From contig CAXSEF010000004.1 of NCBI GenBank assembly GCA_964236535.1, forward strand, positions 1-64,000: 64,000 nucleotides of DNA. Reading direction: 5' to 3'. Origin of the DNA: CAXSEF01 sp964236535 (GTDB lineage Bacteria; Pseudomonadota; Alphaproteobacteria; Acetobacterales; Acetobacteraceae). The position numbers were made by a program, and so were the translations under genes. This document shows positions 33,541 through 45,169 of this stretch, in pieces. Under the pieces are notes generated by a model. That model had not been told where the DNA came from, searched no databases, and saw only the letters and a program-made list of their open reading frames with translations. Within the stretch, counting starts at the first letter, position 1. Every line of letters begins with the position of its first letter.

Positions 33541-33906
33541 CTATCGGCGGGCCTTGCGCGCGGCGTACTTGGCGTCGCGCGCTGCCTTGCGCTCGGCCTT
33601 GATCGCCTCCTCGCGGGCGAGGCCCTCCAGCCTGAGGACCTCCTGTTCGGCGGCGAGACGCTCCTGCTCGCGCAGCGCCGCCTCCTCCTCCACGCGCTGC
33701 CGCGCAAGATCGGCCTCCTTGGTCTTGGCGCGCTCTGCGGCCCGCACTTCGCGGGCATCGCTGATCGCCTTGAGCTCGGCCTGCCGTTCCAGCATGGCCG
33801 GGTCGTCGATCGCAGGCCGCGCCTTGAACTTCTCGAGCAGGGCTTTCTTGGCGTTGGCCGCCGCATCGCGCCGGTCGTTGAAGCCGGCTCCCTTGAAGGC
33901 ACTCAT
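33541..33906 (-). CDS. DUF6481 family protein (charged coiled coil)
   Basis: A 121-residue soluble protein starting MSAFKGAGFNDRRDAAANAK, the conserved opening of DUF6481. The rest is a long Ala/Glu/Arg/Lys-rich helix (residues about 40-115) likely to form a coiled coil, ending in a basic patch KYAARKARR. No function is known for the family. It is monocistronic here. Confidence 0.8.
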   Translation of the reverse strand: MSAFKGAGFNDRRDAAANAKKALLEKFKARPAIDDPAMLERQAELKAISDAREVRAAERAKTKEADLARQRVEEEAALREQERLAAEQEVLRLEGLAREEAIKAERKAARDAKYAARKARR

Positions 33907-34329
33907 CGTCTAATCCTGTCCTCGGTACGTGAATAAAACCCCGCTGCGCGCTCGGCGCCCCGGGTCGGTCGTTTCAGCACGGCCACTCCGCGTCGCCCGC
34001 CCCGCAGCCACCACGCGGATCATCCGCGGCAGCGGAACGGATGCGGCCGGTCGACCGGGCTCTGCACCAGCACTCGCACCATAGCACGGACCAGCCTGAA
34101 AAGCCGCCAGCAGCCGGCACGCGGTTCAGACAATTCTTCGCGGGTGCTGCAGAAAAGACCGTGTGTCCGCCCGCCACCTGTCCTGCTCCGTACGGCGGAC
34201 CCAGGACGGATCATCGCGGCCGGCAGCCTGGTGCAAAGCGAATTTATGCCGGTCCTGCAACCAGTTGCCGATACGCGGGTTTGTGGCCGGGACCCGCGGC
34301 GTCCCGCCGCCGGTGTCGCAGGAGCTGCC
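33907..34329. other. Intergenic region, nothing recognised
   Basis: A 423-base gap between the divergent DUF6481 and GlsB/YeaQ genes. It holds their promoters by position, but I see no conserved gene, hairpin pair or repeat arm in it. Confidence 0.4.
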
Positions 34330-34590
34330 ATGTCCATCATTGTCTGGATCGTCTTCGGTCTGATCGCGGGCTTCATCGCGAGCCGCATCGTCAACAAGTC
34401 GGGCGACGGGCTGATCGTCGACATCCTCCTCGGCGTGGTGGGCGCAGTCGTCGGCGGCTACGTGTTCACCTTCTTTGGCGCCGACGGGGTCACCGGCTTC
34501 AACATCTACAGCATGGTGGTGGCCGTCGTCGGCGCGGTCATCGTGCTCGTGATCTACCACGCGATTGCCGGGCGCCGCGCGATCCGCTGA
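34330..34590 (+). CDS. GlsB/YeaQ/YmgE family membrane protein
   Basis: An 86-residue inner-membrane protein with three hydrophobic segments (IIVWIVFGLIAGFIASRIV, IVDILLGVVGAVVGGYVF, YSMVVAVVGAVIVLVIY). The Gly-rich pattern GLIAGFIASRIV...DILLGVVGAVVGG is diagnostic of this transglycosylase-associated family, which is often stress-induced. AGGAG precedes the ATG at 34330. Molecular function is unclear. Confidence 0.88.
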   Translation: MSIIVWIVFGLIAGFIASRIVNKSGDGLIVDILLGVVGAVVGGYVFTFFGADGVTGFNIYSMVVAVVGAVIVLVIYHAIAGRRAIR

Positions 34591-34808
34591 TCGCCGGGCC
34601 GCCGACGCCGCTCGCGAGGCGTCTCGGCACGCGTCCATGGCGTCCGGGAACGCCGGTGGCGCCGGCCGTGCGTTCCCGCCCACCGGCGGATTCGCGGACC
34701 GCCAGGGCGGGACGGCTTCACGGTCGCGCCGAAGCCATCACCGCAAAATCCGGCGTCCGCCCGGGGCCGAGCACTGGCCGGCCAACCCCACACCCGCGCC
34801 GTCCCGGC

Positions 34809-35744
34809 TCAGCCGGCGCCCAGGGTAGCCCGCGCCTGGGCCGCATCCTCGGCGATCTGCGCCCGAAGGGCGTCGATCCCGTCGAAGCGGCGCTCGTCAC
34901 GCAGGAAGGCGTGCAGCGCCACGTCCAGGCGCTGCCCGTACAGGTCCTCCACGAAGTCGAACAGATGCGCCTCGACCCGGCTCTGCACGCCGGTCGCGAC
35001 CGTCGGCCGCCGGCCGATGTTCGCCACTCCCGGCACCTCGCGCCCGTCCGCCAGCCGCGCCACCACTGCATAGACCCCGCGCGCCGGCTCGATGTGCTCG
35101 CCAAGCGCGATGTTGGCGGTCGGAAACCCGATGGTGCGGCCGCGCGCATCGCCGTGGTCGACCGCGCCGCCGATCGACCAGGGGCGCCCCAGCCCCGCCG
35201 CCGCCCGCGCCGGATAGCCGTCCTGCAGGTCGCGGCGGATGCGCGTCGACGAGATCGGCCCCGAGCCGTCGGCCAGCGGCGGCACCAGCGTCAGACCGAT
35301 GCCCCACTCCTCGGCCCGCGCGGCCAGCAGCGCCGTGTCGCCGCCCCGGCGATGGCCGTAGGCGAAGTCGGGGCCGCAGGCGAGATGCACCGCGCCGATC
35401 CCGTCGTGCAGCACCTCGGCGGCGAACGCCTCGGCGCCGAGCCAGGAGAAATCGTGGTCGAAGCGCAGCTCGTACACCACCGACACCCCGCAGGCCGCCA
35501 GCATCGTCGCCCGCTCCCCGCCATCCATCAGCCGGAACGGCGGATCGTCGGGACGGAACAGCTGCCGCGGGTGCGGCTCGAAGGTCAGCACCGCGAGCGG
35601 AGCATCCGGTCGCGCGCCATGCGCCGCCGCCAGCACGGCGCGATGGCCCAGATGCACGCCGTCGAAGTTGCCCAGCGCGACCGACGCACCGCGCGCCGCG
35701 GCCGGCACGTCGCGCCAGTCGCGGATGATCGTCACGTCAGGCAT
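34809..35744 (-). CDS. ribF: Bifunctional riboflavin kinase/FAD synthetase
   Basis: A 311-residue enzyme that makes FMN and then FAD. The N-terminal adenylyltransferase domain has VALGNFDGVHLGHRAVL (residues about 22-38), TFEPHPRQLF and the ISSTRIRRDL motif. The C-terminal kinase domain begins GGAVDHGDARGRTIGFPTANI and includes GVYAVVARL and VEAHLFDFVEDLYGQRLDV. Start ATG at 35744. Confidence 0.95.
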   Translation of the reverse strand: MPDVTIIRDWRDVPAAARGASVALGNFDGVHLGHRAVLAAAHGARPDAPLAVLTFEPHPRQLFRPDDPPFRLMDGGERATMLAACGVSVVYELRFDHDFSWLGAEAFAAEVLHDGIGAVHLACGPDFAYGHRRGGDTALLAARAEEWGIGLTLVPPLADGSGPISSTRIRRDLQDGYPARAAAGLGRPWSIGGAVDHGDARGRTIGFPTANIALGEHIEPARGVYAVVARLADGREVPGVANIGRRPTVATGVQSRVEAHLFDFVEDLYGQRLDVALHAFLRDERRFDGIDALRAQIAEDAAQARATLGAG

Positions 35745-36148
35745 CGCACGCCTCGCTGCATCCCCCGCCTCGCGACATCGCCCAATTCGCTGCATCCCGA
35801 TGGACGCCGGCGGCCGGGCTGCATAGCGCCCGTGTGGCGGGCGCGGCAAATCGCCCGACGGCAAGCGGGCCGGAGCTCTGCCTTCGCCCGCATTGCACCG
35901 GCCCAGGCAGGATGGCGGGATCGTGCGTGGGCGACCTGCCGACCCGCAAGCGGCTCCTCCTTCAGGCATTGAGACCCTCCGGGCCCCATCCCGTGGAGGC
36001 ACACACCAAGGGCGGTGCCCTGATCCGTGCGGGTCCGCAAGCCCGGCCCGCAGAAGGACGCCGCTGCGAGGACACGGGGCGCAGCCCGGACCTTTGACGC
36101 CCGTAACGCGCGCTGTCACCGTTGTCCGCAAGGAAGCCGGAGGCCGGA
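35745..36148. other. Intergenic region, nothing recognised
   Basis: A 404-base gap between the divergent ribF and hydratase genes. Short open frames here are shadows without conserved sequence, and no repeat arm is present. Promoters for both genes are expected here, and a flavin-sensing leader would be on the minus strand, but I do not see the FMN aptamer consensus. Confidence 0.4.
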
Positions 36149-36913
36149 ATGGAGCAGCAGGCGCAGGCGATCGCCGCGGCGTGGCACGATCCGGGGCGTC
36201 GTCTGGCCGGCTGGCCGGGAACCATGCCGCCCGACACCGCCACGGCCTATGCGCTGCAGCGCATGGTGGCCGAGCGCCTCGGACCGGTCGGCGGCTGGAA
36301 GGTCGGCGCCCCCGTCCCGGACGCGCCGCCGAGCTGCGCACCGATGCCGCTGTCGGGGATCTCGCCCGCACCGGCACGCCTGTCGCTGCAGCGATTCCCC
36401 CAAGCCCAAGTCGAGTCCGAGATCAGCCTGTGCCTCGGCGCCGACCTGCCGCCACGCGCCGAACCCTACTCCGAGGCCGAGGTCATGGCGGCGGTGGCCA
36501 CCTGCCACCCGGCGCTGGAGATCCTGCAGTCCCGCTTCCTCGACGAGGCGGCGCTCTCGCCGGCGGCGCGCCTCGCGGACCTGCTCGGCCACGCGGCGTT
36601 CGTGCACGCCGAGCCGATCGCCGCCTGGCGCGGGCTCGATTTCGCGGCACTCGGGGTGACGCAGCAGGTCTCCGGCCAGCCGCCGGTCGGCGGGCGCGGC
36701 AACCCCGCCGGCGCGATGCCGCGGCTGCTGTGCTGGCTCGCCAACACCGGCGCGCGCGCGCTGGGCGGGCTGCGCGCCGGCCAGTTCGTGACCTGCGGCT
36801 CCTGGACCGGCAAGACCGCGATCGCCGGCCCGGCCGAGGTCGAGACGCGATTCGAGCACGCTCCGGTGCTGCGCGTCCGCTTCGTGACGCAGGCGCCGGA
36901 CAGCGCGGCCTAG
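36149..36913 (+). CDS. 2-keto-4-pentenoate hydratase family protein
   Basis: A 254-residue protein of the fumarylacetoacetase/MhpD fold. Landmarks are AYALQRMVAERLGPVGGWKVGAP, VESEISLCLGADLP with the metal-binding glutamates, HPALEILQSRF and the C-terminal LRAGQFVTCGSWTGKTAIAGPAEVETRFE. Hydratases of this type act in meta-cleavage or related catabolism, but no such genes are nearby. GGAGG is seven bases before the ATG at 36149. Confidence 0.85.
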   Translation: MEQQAQAIAAAWHDPGRRLAGWPGTMPPDTATAYALQRMVAERLGPVGGWKVGAPVPDAPPSCAPMPLSGISPAPARLSLQRFPQAQVESEISLCLGADLPPRAEPYSEAEVMAAVATCHPALEILQSRFLDEAALSPAARLADLLGHAAFVHAEPIAAWRGLDFAALGVTQQVSGQPPVGGRGNPAGAMPRLLCWLANTGARALGGLRAGQFVTCGSWTGKTAIAGPAEVETRFEHAPVLRVRFVTQAPDSAA

Positions 36914-37137
36914 CCGCCCCTCCGGGCGGACCGCACTCGCGTGCCCCCGCAAGCGCCGGCGCTTGACCGGCGGCGGACGCGGCTCGCATATGCCGGACGA
37001 GCGGACGCGCGCCCAGGGGCGGGCCGGGCGCCCTGGCGCCACCCCGGCCCGCCAAGTCACCCGCGCGTGCGGTCCCGTGCCGCCCGGCCTCGGGGCCTGC
37101 GGATTGCCGGCCGCTTTGCCCCGTGCGAGACCGACCC

Positions 37138-40014
37138 ATGCCCGATTCCGCGCGCGACTACCGCGACACCGTGTTCCTGCCGCAGACCGGCTTCCCGATG
37201 CGCGGCGGCCTGCCGAAGCGCGAGCCGGAGATCCTGGCGCGCTGGGAGGCGGACGGATTGTGGCAGCAGCTGCGCCGCGACAGCCTGGGGCGGCCGGGCT
37301 TCGTGCTGCATGACGGCCCGCCTTACGCCAACGGCCACCTGCACATCGGCCATGCGCTGAACAAGATCCACAAGGACGTCATCAACCGCGCCCGGCAGAT
37401 GTCGGGCGAGGATGCGCTCTACGTGCCCGGCTGGGACTGCCACGGCCTGCCGATCGAGTGGCAGATCGAGGAAACCTATCGCAAGTCGGGGCGCGACAAG
37501 GACGCGGTCCCGGTGCTGCAGTTCCGCGCCGAATGCCGGGCGCACGCGCAGAAATGGCTCGACGTGCAGGCCGCCGAGTTCCGCCGCCTCGGCGTGCAGG
37601 GCGACTGGGCCGGGCGCTACGCCACCATGGACTTCTCCTCCGAGGCGGCGATCGCCGCAGAGATCGGCCGGTTCCTGCTCAACGGCGCGCTGTATCGCGG
37701 CCTGCGCCCGGTGATGTGGAGCCCGGTCGAGAAGACCGCGCTGGCCGAGGCCGAGGTCGAGTACCACGACCACACCAGCACCACGATCTGGGTGCGTTTC
37801 CGCTTCCGTGGCAAGAGTTTCGGCGGACCTGGGAAAAGTGACTCGGCGTTCAGCAACCGGATCGCCGATCTGCTGTCGGGCGCGTCCATCGTCATCTGGA
37901 CCACGACGCCCTGGACGATCCCCGCCAACCGCGCCGTCGCCGCCGGCCCAAAAATCGATTACGCGGTCGTGCAGGTGGATGCCGTGGGCGAGGGCTCGCT
38001 GGCTGTGCCCGGCGAGCGGATCGTGGTGGCCGAAGCCCTCCTTGCCCAGGTCTGCGCCGACACCGCGATCACCGCCCATACCGTGCTGCATGTGCTGCCG
38101 GGCTCGGCTCTGGCGGGCGTCCGCCTCGACCACCCGCTGCACGGCCGCGGCTACGAGTTCGACGTCCCGCTGCTGCCGGGCGAGCACGTCACCACCGAGC
38201 AGGGCACCGGGCTGGTGCACACCGCGCCGAGCCACGGCGAGGACGACTTCGCCCTCGGCCGCGCCTACGGGCTGGAGGTGCCGGAAACGGTCGGCGACGA
38301 CGGCACCTTCAACGCCTGGGTGCCGATCTTCGCCGGTCTGCACGTCTACAAGGCGGCCGACGCGGTCTGCGCGGCGCTGGCCGAGGCGGGGGCGCTGCTG
38401 GCCCGCGCGAAGCTGGTGCACTCCTACCCGCATTCCTGGCGCTCCAAGGCGCCGCTGATCTACCGGGCGACGCCGCAATGGTTCATCCGCATGGACGGGC
38501 CGGAGCGCATCAGGGCGCGGGCGCTGGACGCGATCGAGGCGACGCGGTTCATCCCGGAAAAGGGCCGCAACCGCATCCGCGCGATGGTCGAGGGCCGCCC
38601 GGACTGGTGCATCAGCCGGCAGCGCGCCTGGGGGGTGCCGATCGCGATCTTCGTCGAGCGCGCCACCGGCGAGCCGCTGCGCGACCCCGAGGTGATGGCG
38701 CGCGTGGTCGCGGTGTTCGCCCGGGAGGGTGCCGACGCGTGGTACGCCTCGCCCGCCGCGCGGTTCCTGGGCGAGGGCCGCGACCCCGCCGCGTTCGAGC
38801 AGGTGATGGACATCGTCGACGTGTGGTTCGAATCGGGCTCGACGCACGCCTTCACCCTGGAGGCGCGCGGCCTGCCCTGGCCCGCCGACCTGTACCTGGA
38901 GGGCTCGGACCAGCACCGCGGCTGGTTCCAGTCCTCGCTGCTGGAGGCGGTGGGCACGCGCGGGCAGGCGCCGTTCCGTGCGGTGCTGACCGACGGCTTC
39001 GTGCTCGACGAGCACGGCCGCAAGATGAGCAAGTCGCTCGGCAACGTCACCGCGCCGGCCGAGGTCACCGAGAGCTACGGCGCCGACATCCTGCGGCTCT
39101 GGGTGATGAACTCCGACACCTCGGAGGACCTGCGCATCGGCCCTGAGATCCTCAAGCAGCAATCCGAGCTGTACCGCCGGCTGCGCAACACGCTGCGCTG
39201 GCTGCTCGGCGCGCTGGAGGGCTTCACCGCCGACGAGATCGTGCCGCACGACGCGCTGCCGGAGCTGGAGCGCTGGGTGCTGCACCGGCTGAGCGTGCTT
39301 GACGCCCGAATGCGCGCGGCGGTGGCCAGCCACGAATGGACCGGGGTGGTGCCGGAGCTGCACGGGTTCTGCGCCACCGACCTGTCGGCGTTCTACTTCG
39401 ACGTGCGCAAGGACTCGCTGTACTGCGACCGGCCGGACGCGCCGCGGCGACGCGCGGTGCGCACGGTGCTCGACCAGGTGCAGCGCTGCCTGTGCGCGTG
39501 GCTGGCGCCTGTGCTGTGCTTCACCGCCGAGGAGGCGTGGGGCGCGCGGTTCGGCGACGGCGAGAGCGTGCACCGCACCCTGTTCCCCGCGCTGCCGCCC
39601 GAGTGGCGCGACGAGGCGCTGGCGGCACGCTGGGAGACGGTCCGCGAGGTGCGCCGCCAGGCGACGCAGGCCATCGAGGCGCAGCGCGCGGCCGGTACCA
39701 TCAGGTCGTCGCTCGAGGCGCGTCTGTCGCTGACGTTTTCCGGCGCCGGAAACCCGCTGGATGCTGGGCAGTGGGCGGAGGTGGCAATCGTCTCCGAAGT
39801 GGAAGTCGTGTCGCACGAGACGGGCCAAGCGGAGGTCCTTGGAGGGATGAACCGGACGGCGGTCGCGCCAGGCGTGGCCCCGGCGCGCGGGAGCAAATGC
39901 GCGCGGTGCTGGCGTGTACTGCCCGAAGTCGGGACGGAGCCGACGCACCCGGCGCTGTGCCGGCGCTGCGTCGATGCGGTCGAGAGCGGCCTGACCGGAC
40001 ACGCCCCGCGTTGA
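37138..40014 (+). CDS. ileS: Isoleucyl-tRNA synthetase
   Basis: A 958-residue class I synthetase. The HIGH motif is in PYANGHLHIGHAL (about residues 62-74), the KMSKS motif in GRKMSKSLGN (about 629-634), and the editing domain carries WTTTPWTIPANRAVA and GTGLVHTAPSHGEDDF. WCISRQRAWGVPI is also present. The C-terminus has a zinc-binding Cys set (CARCWRVLPEVG and ALCRRC). Its stop overlaps the lspA start. The ileS-lspA pair is the usual bacterial arrangement. Confidence 0.97.
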   Translation: MPDSARDYRDTVFLPQTGFPMRGGLPKREPEILARWEADGLWQQLRRDSLGRPGFVLHDGPPYANGHLHIGHALNKIHKDVINRARQMSGEDALYVPGWDCHGLPIEWQIEETYRKSGRDKDAVPVLQFRAECRAHAQKWLDVQAAEFRRLGVQGDWAGRYATMDFSSEAAIAAEIGRFLLNGALYRGLRPVMWSPVEKTALAEAEVEYHDHTSTTIWVRFRFRGKSFGGPGKSDSAFSNRIADLLSGASIVIWTTTPWTIPANRAVAAGPKIDYAVVQVDAVGEGSLAVPGERIVVAEALLAQVCADTAITAHTVLHVLPGSALAGVRLDHPLHGRGYEFDVPLLPGEHVTTEQGTGLVHTAPSHGEDDFALGRAYGLEVPETVGDDGTFNAWVPIFAGLHVYKAADAVCAALAEAGALLARAKLVHSYPHSWRSKAPLIYRATPQWFIRMDGPERIRARALDAIEATRFIPEKGRNRIRAMVEGRPDWCISRQRAWGVPIAIFVERATGEPLRDPEVMARVVAVFAREGADAWYASPAARFLGEGRDPAAFEQVMDIVDVWFESGSTHAFTLEARGLPWPADLYLEGSDQHRGWFQSSLLEAVGTRGQAPFRAVLTDGFVLDEHGRKMSKSLGNVTAPAEVTESYGADILRLWVMNSDTSEDLRIGPEILKQQSELYRRLRNTLRWLLGALEGFTADEIVPHDALPELERWVLHRLSVLDARMRAAVASHEWTGVVPELHGFCATDLSAFYFDVRKDSLYCDRPDAPRRRAVRTVLDQVQRCLCAWLAPVLCFTAEEAWGARFGDGESVHRTLFPALPPEWRDEALAARWETVREVRRQATQAIEAQRAAGTIRSSLEARLSLTFSGAGNPLDAGQWAEVAIVSEVEVVSHETGQAEVLGGMNRTAVAPGVAPARGSKCARCWRVLPEVGTEPTHPALCRRCVDAVESGLTGHAPR

Positions 40015-40541
40015 GCCGGAACAGCCTCGCGCGCCGGGTGCGCGGCGGCTACACCCTGGCCGGAGTACTCGCCGGGGCGTCGGTGCTGGCGGCCGACCAG
40101 GGCTCGAAGTACTGGGTGCTGCACGGGCTTGACCTGCCGGCGCGCGGCACCGTGGCGCTGCTGCCGGTGCTCAACCTGACGATGGTGTGGAACCAGGGGG
40201 TGACCTTCGGCCTGCTGCGCGTCGGCACCCAGGGCGGCGCGATCCTGCTGGCCGGGATCGCGGTGGCGGTGGTCGCGGTGCTGCTGGTCTGGCTGCGCCG
40301 GGCCGAGAGCCGGGTCGCGGCCGTCGCGCTCGGCGCGGTCGCCGGCGGCGCGGTGGGCAACATCATCGACCGGCTGCGCTACGGTGCGGTGGTCGACTTC
40401 ATCCACGCGCACGCCTTCGGCTGGTCCTGGTACGTGTTCAACGTGGGCGACGCGGCGATCTGCTGCGGGGTGGCGGGGCTGATGCTCGACGGCCTGCGGG
40501 CGCGGCCGGCGCATGACACCCGGCCCGGGCGAAGGCTCTGA
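40011..40541 (+). CDS. lspA: Lipoprotein signal peptidase
   Basis: A 176-residue integral membrane aspartyl protease that cleaves prolipoprotein signal peptides. The two catalytic aspartates lie in GNIIDRLRYGAVVDFIHAHAFGW and FNVGDAAICCGV. WNQGVTFGLL is the third conserved block. There are four membrane segments. The start is TTG at 40011, overlapping the ileS stop (TTGA). A DUF3035 lipoprotein follows. Confidence 0.95.
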   Translation: MSRNSLARRVRGGYTLAGVLAGASVLAADQGSKYWVLHGLDLPARGTVALLPVLNLTMVWNQGVTFGLLRVGTQGGAILLAGIAVAVVAVLLVWLRRAESRVAAVALGAVAGGAVGNIIDRLRYGAVVDFIHAHAFGWSWYVFNVGDAAICCGVAGLMLDGLRARPAHDTRPGRRL

Positions 40542-40650
40542 GAGGACCGCCCACCCTCGCTTCGGCACGACCCAGGCTTCGGCACGACCAGCTTCGGTCA
40601 CGCTTGAGCCGCGCCGCACGTCGCGGTATGAGGCCCGGCAGGAGACCGTC

Positions 40651-41205
40651 ATGAATCGCCGTATCTTGTCTGCCATCCTGGTGTGCGGGTGCATCGGCCT
40701 CACGGGTTGCGGCGCCGACGAGATGTCGCGCGACTTCGGCATGACCCGCGACGCCCCGGACGAGTTCACCGTCACCACGCGCGCGCCGCTGTCGATGCCG
40801 CCCGACTACCAGCTGCGCCCGCCGCGTCCCGGCGCCAGCCGCCCGCAGGAGCTCAGCTCGCAGCAGGGCGCCGAGGAGGCGCTGGCGCCGCAGATCGCGC
40901 TCGAGGGCACCGGCGGCCGCGACAGCGCCGGCCAGGACGCGCTGCTGCGCCAGGCCGGGCGCCCGGCGCCGCGCGACGTCCGCGCCCAGGTCGACGCGGC
41001 CGGCAAGCTCGACCACCCGAGCGAGAGCTTCGCCGACCGGCTGATGTTCTGGCGCGCCCCCTACCAGAACGGCACGCTGGTCGACGCCCGCGGCGAAAGC
41101 CAGCGGCTGCGGCAGAACGCCGCCCTCGGCCAGGCCCCGCAGGCCGGCGACACCCCGATCATCGTGCAGAAACGCAGCGGCGGCTTCCTCGACGCCCTGT
41201 TCTGA
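40651..41205 (+). CDS. DUF3035 lipoprotein
   Basis: A 184-residue predicted outer-membrane lipoprotein: MNRRILSAILVCGCIGLTGC with a lipobox LTGC (Cys20). The mature opening DEMSRDFGMTRDAPDEFTVTTRAPLSMPPDYQLRPP is the DUF3035 signature, widespread after lspA in alphaproteobacteria. The C-terminal half is Gln/Arg/Ala-rich and ends QKRSGGFLDALF. A link to outer-membrane assembly has been suggested for similar proteins; here it is inferred only. GGAG sits about 6 bases before the ATG. Confidence 0.85.
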   Translation: MNRRILSAILVCGCIGLTGCGADEMSRDFGMTRDAPDEFTVTTRAPLSMPPDYQLRPPRPGASRPQELSSQQGAEEALAPQIALEGTGGRDSAGQDALLRQAGRPAPRDVRAQVDAAGKLDHPSESFADRLMFWRAPYQNGTLVDARGESQRLRQNAALGQAPQAGDTPIIVQKRSGGFLDALF

Positions 41206-41241
41206 GCACCACATGGCGCCGTCGCCGGCAGACGCCGGACA

Positions 41242-43206
<1,965 letters not shown>

Positions 43207-43318
43207 ACCGGGCCAGGACTTCGCAGCGGCCGATGCGATGTCCGCAGATCCAGGCGCAGGTCCGGGCGCCGGGCCCGGGTCCTGCAGCCCACCGGCGCGC
43301 GGCCGTGCACATCCCGGC

Positions 43319-43540
43319 CTAGGGCTCGGCCAGGAACGCCAGCATCGCGCGGCCGAACAGCGCGGGCGCTTCGAGGTGCGGCACGTGGCCCACGTCGGGC
43401 CCGTCCATGTAGGCGATCCGCACCGGCTGGCCCTGCACGACGAGCGGCAGGAACCGCACCGGCTACGGGTACGGCCAGCCCTCCAGGCCGATGCCGAGCG
43501 GCTCGGTGCAGGTCGGACCCGGCAGGCCCTGCGCGAGCCC
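43319..43540 (-). pseudogene. Alpha/beta-hydrolase remnant with internal deletion and nonsense codon
   Basis: On the minus strand a frame reads CTEPLGIGLEGWPYP, then TAG (43463-43465), then PVRFLPLVVQGQPVRIAYMD, and continues without a break into GPDVGHVPHLEAPALFGRAM, ending LAFLAEP and a stop at 43319. The first part matches the N-terminus of secreted alpha/beta hydrolases (GFPYPYPVxFLPL... QVRMAYMD); the second matches their extreme C-terminus around the catalytic His (GHxPHLEAP). The central 200 or so residues, including the nucleophile Ser, are missing. It lies directly after purD. A decayed gene is the simplest reading. Confidence 0.65.
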
Positions 43541-43575
43541 GCACGGCCCGCGGCCGGCCCGCAGGCTGGCGGGTC

Positions 43576-44856
43576 TCACGCGCCGTTGCCGCGCGCGGGC
43601 GTGGCCTGGAGCGCGCGCACGCCGATGTCGCGGCGCCAGATGCCGTCGGCATAGCCGAGCGCCGCCACCCCGGCATAGGCGGAGTCCCGCGCCTCGCCGA
43701 GCGTGGCCCCGGTCGCGCATACGCTCAGCACCCGGCCGCCCGCGGCGACCAGGGCGCCGTCGCGCACGGCGGTGCCCGAATGGAACAGCTGCACCCCGGG
43801 CACCGCCTCGGCGGCCGCCACGTCGATCGCGCCGCCGACGGCGGGCAAAGCGGGGTAGCCCCGTGCCGCGACCACCACCGCGACGGAGGCCACGTCCGCG
43901 AGCTCGACCACGGCCGCCGCCAGGCCGCCGCGGCACCCCGCCGCCAGCGCCGCCAGCAGGTCGCCGCGCAGCAGCGGCAGCAGGCACTGCGCCTCCGGGT
44001 CGCCGAGCCGGACGTTGTATTCGATCAGCACCGGGCCCGACGCGGTCAGCATCAGCCCGGCGAACAGCACGCCGCGGAACGGGGTGCCGCGACGCGCCAT
44101 CTCCCCCAGCGCAGGACGGATGAACAGGTCGAGCGCCGCCGCCTGCCGCGCGCGGTCGAAACCGGTCGGCGGCGAGACGGCGCCCATGCCGCCGGTGTTC
44201 GCCCCGGTGTCGCCGTCGCCGATGCGCTTGTGGTCCTGCGCCGCGCCGAGCAGCACCGCCGCGGTGCCGTCGCACAGCGCGAACAGGCTGACCTCGTCGC
44301 CCTGCAGGCACTCCTCGACCAGCACGGCGCCGGGCCGACCCGCCGGCAGCAGCGCATCGATCGCGGCCTCGGCCTCGGCCAGGTCCTGCGCCACGACCAC
44401 GCCCTTGCCCCCTGCCAGCCCGTCCGCCTTGACCACGATCGGCGCGCCCCGCCTGCGCACGAAATCATGCGCGGCCGCCGGATCGTCGAAGCGTTCGAAG
44501 CGGGCGGTGGGAATCCCGGCGGCCTCGGCCACGTCCTTGGCGAACGCCTTGCTGCCTTCCAGGCGGGCCGCTGCAGCGAAGGGACCGAAGCAGGCGATGC
44601 CGGCCGCGGCCAGGGCATCGGCGAGACCCGCCACCAGCGGCGCCTCGGGACCCGGCACGACCAGGTCGATGCCGCGCTCGCGGGCGAATGCCACCAGGCC
44701 CGCGATGTCGGTGACGGGGATCGGCACGCACTGCGCGAGCGTGGCGATGCCGGGGTTGCCAGGTGCCGCGAACAGCTGCGTCAGCAGCGGGCTGCGCGAA
44801 AGCGCCCAGGCGAGCGCGTGCTCGCGTCCGCCCGATCCGACCAGCAACACCCGCAT
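43576..44856 (-). CDS. purD: Phosphoribosylamine-glycine ligase
   Basis: A 426-residue ATP-grasp enzyme of purine synthesis that joins glycine to phosphoribosylamine. The N-terminus MRVLLVGSGGREHALAWALS is diagnostic. The ATP-grasp core has VVKADGLAGGKGVVVAQ, LVEECLQGDEVSLFALCDG, AQDHKRIGDGDTGANTGGMGA and YNVRLGDPEAQ. Start ATG at 44856. It is followed by a decayed hydrolase gene. Confidence 0.97.
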   Translation of the reverse strand: MRVLLVGSGGREHALAWALSRSPLLTQLFAAPGNPGIATLAQCVPIPVTDIAGLVAFARERGIDLVVPGPEAPLVAGLADALAAAGIACFGPFAAAARLEGSKAFAKDVAEAAGIPTARFERFDDPAAAHDFVRRRGAPIVVKADGLAGGKGVVVAQDLAEAEAAIDALLPAGRPGAVLVEECLQGDEVSLFALCDGTAAVLLGAAQDHKRIGDGDTGANTGGMGAVSPPTGFDRARQAAALDLFIRPALGEMARRGTPFRGVLFAGLMLTASGPVLIEYNVRLGDPEAQCLLPLLRGDLLAALAAGCRGGLAAAVVELADVASVAVVVAARGYPALPAVGGAIDVAAAEAVPGVQLFHSGTAVRDGALVAAGGRVLSVCATGATLGEARDSAYAGVAALGYADGIWRRDIGVRALQATPARGNGA

Positions 44857-45169
44857 CTGCAACCCCCTGCCCTGCCGGCCTGTCGTAGCAGAACCGGGCG
44901 TGGCGACCAGCAGGGCCGGACGGCCGTGCCGCCGGCAAGCGGCAGGCCACAGCTCCGCCGTCATGCCTGCAAGCGCGGCCCCGCCGGGACAGGGCGCGCC
45001 CTGGGCTGGCACCGGACCAGGCACCGCAGCACAGCGTGCTTTCCCCGGGCGGGTCCGGAGCTCGGAGCCGGTCTGGACGCGCCCCCGCTTCCCACGCCTT
45101 GCTTCCAAGCCCCCGCTTCCACGCACGGTGCGTTGCCCTCGGCCGTGCTCCGGAGCATAGGCATGCGCC
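44857..45169. other. Intergenic region between purD and xseA
   Basis: A 313-base gap between divergent genes. It must hold both promoters, but I see no conserved box, repeat arm or small gene. CCCCCGCTTCC occurs twice (about 45085 and 45111) as a minor direct repeat. Confidence 0.4.

Noticed and set aside
35745..36148. Possible FMN riboswitch upstream of ribF
   Set aside because: The conserved AGGGTGAGATTCC-type blocks are not present on the minus strand.
43780..45160. Very long plus-strand frame running through purD into xseA and the MFS gene
   Set aside because: Only its last third is real (the MFS transporter from 46723); the rest is shadow sequence opposite or out of frame with purD and xseA.
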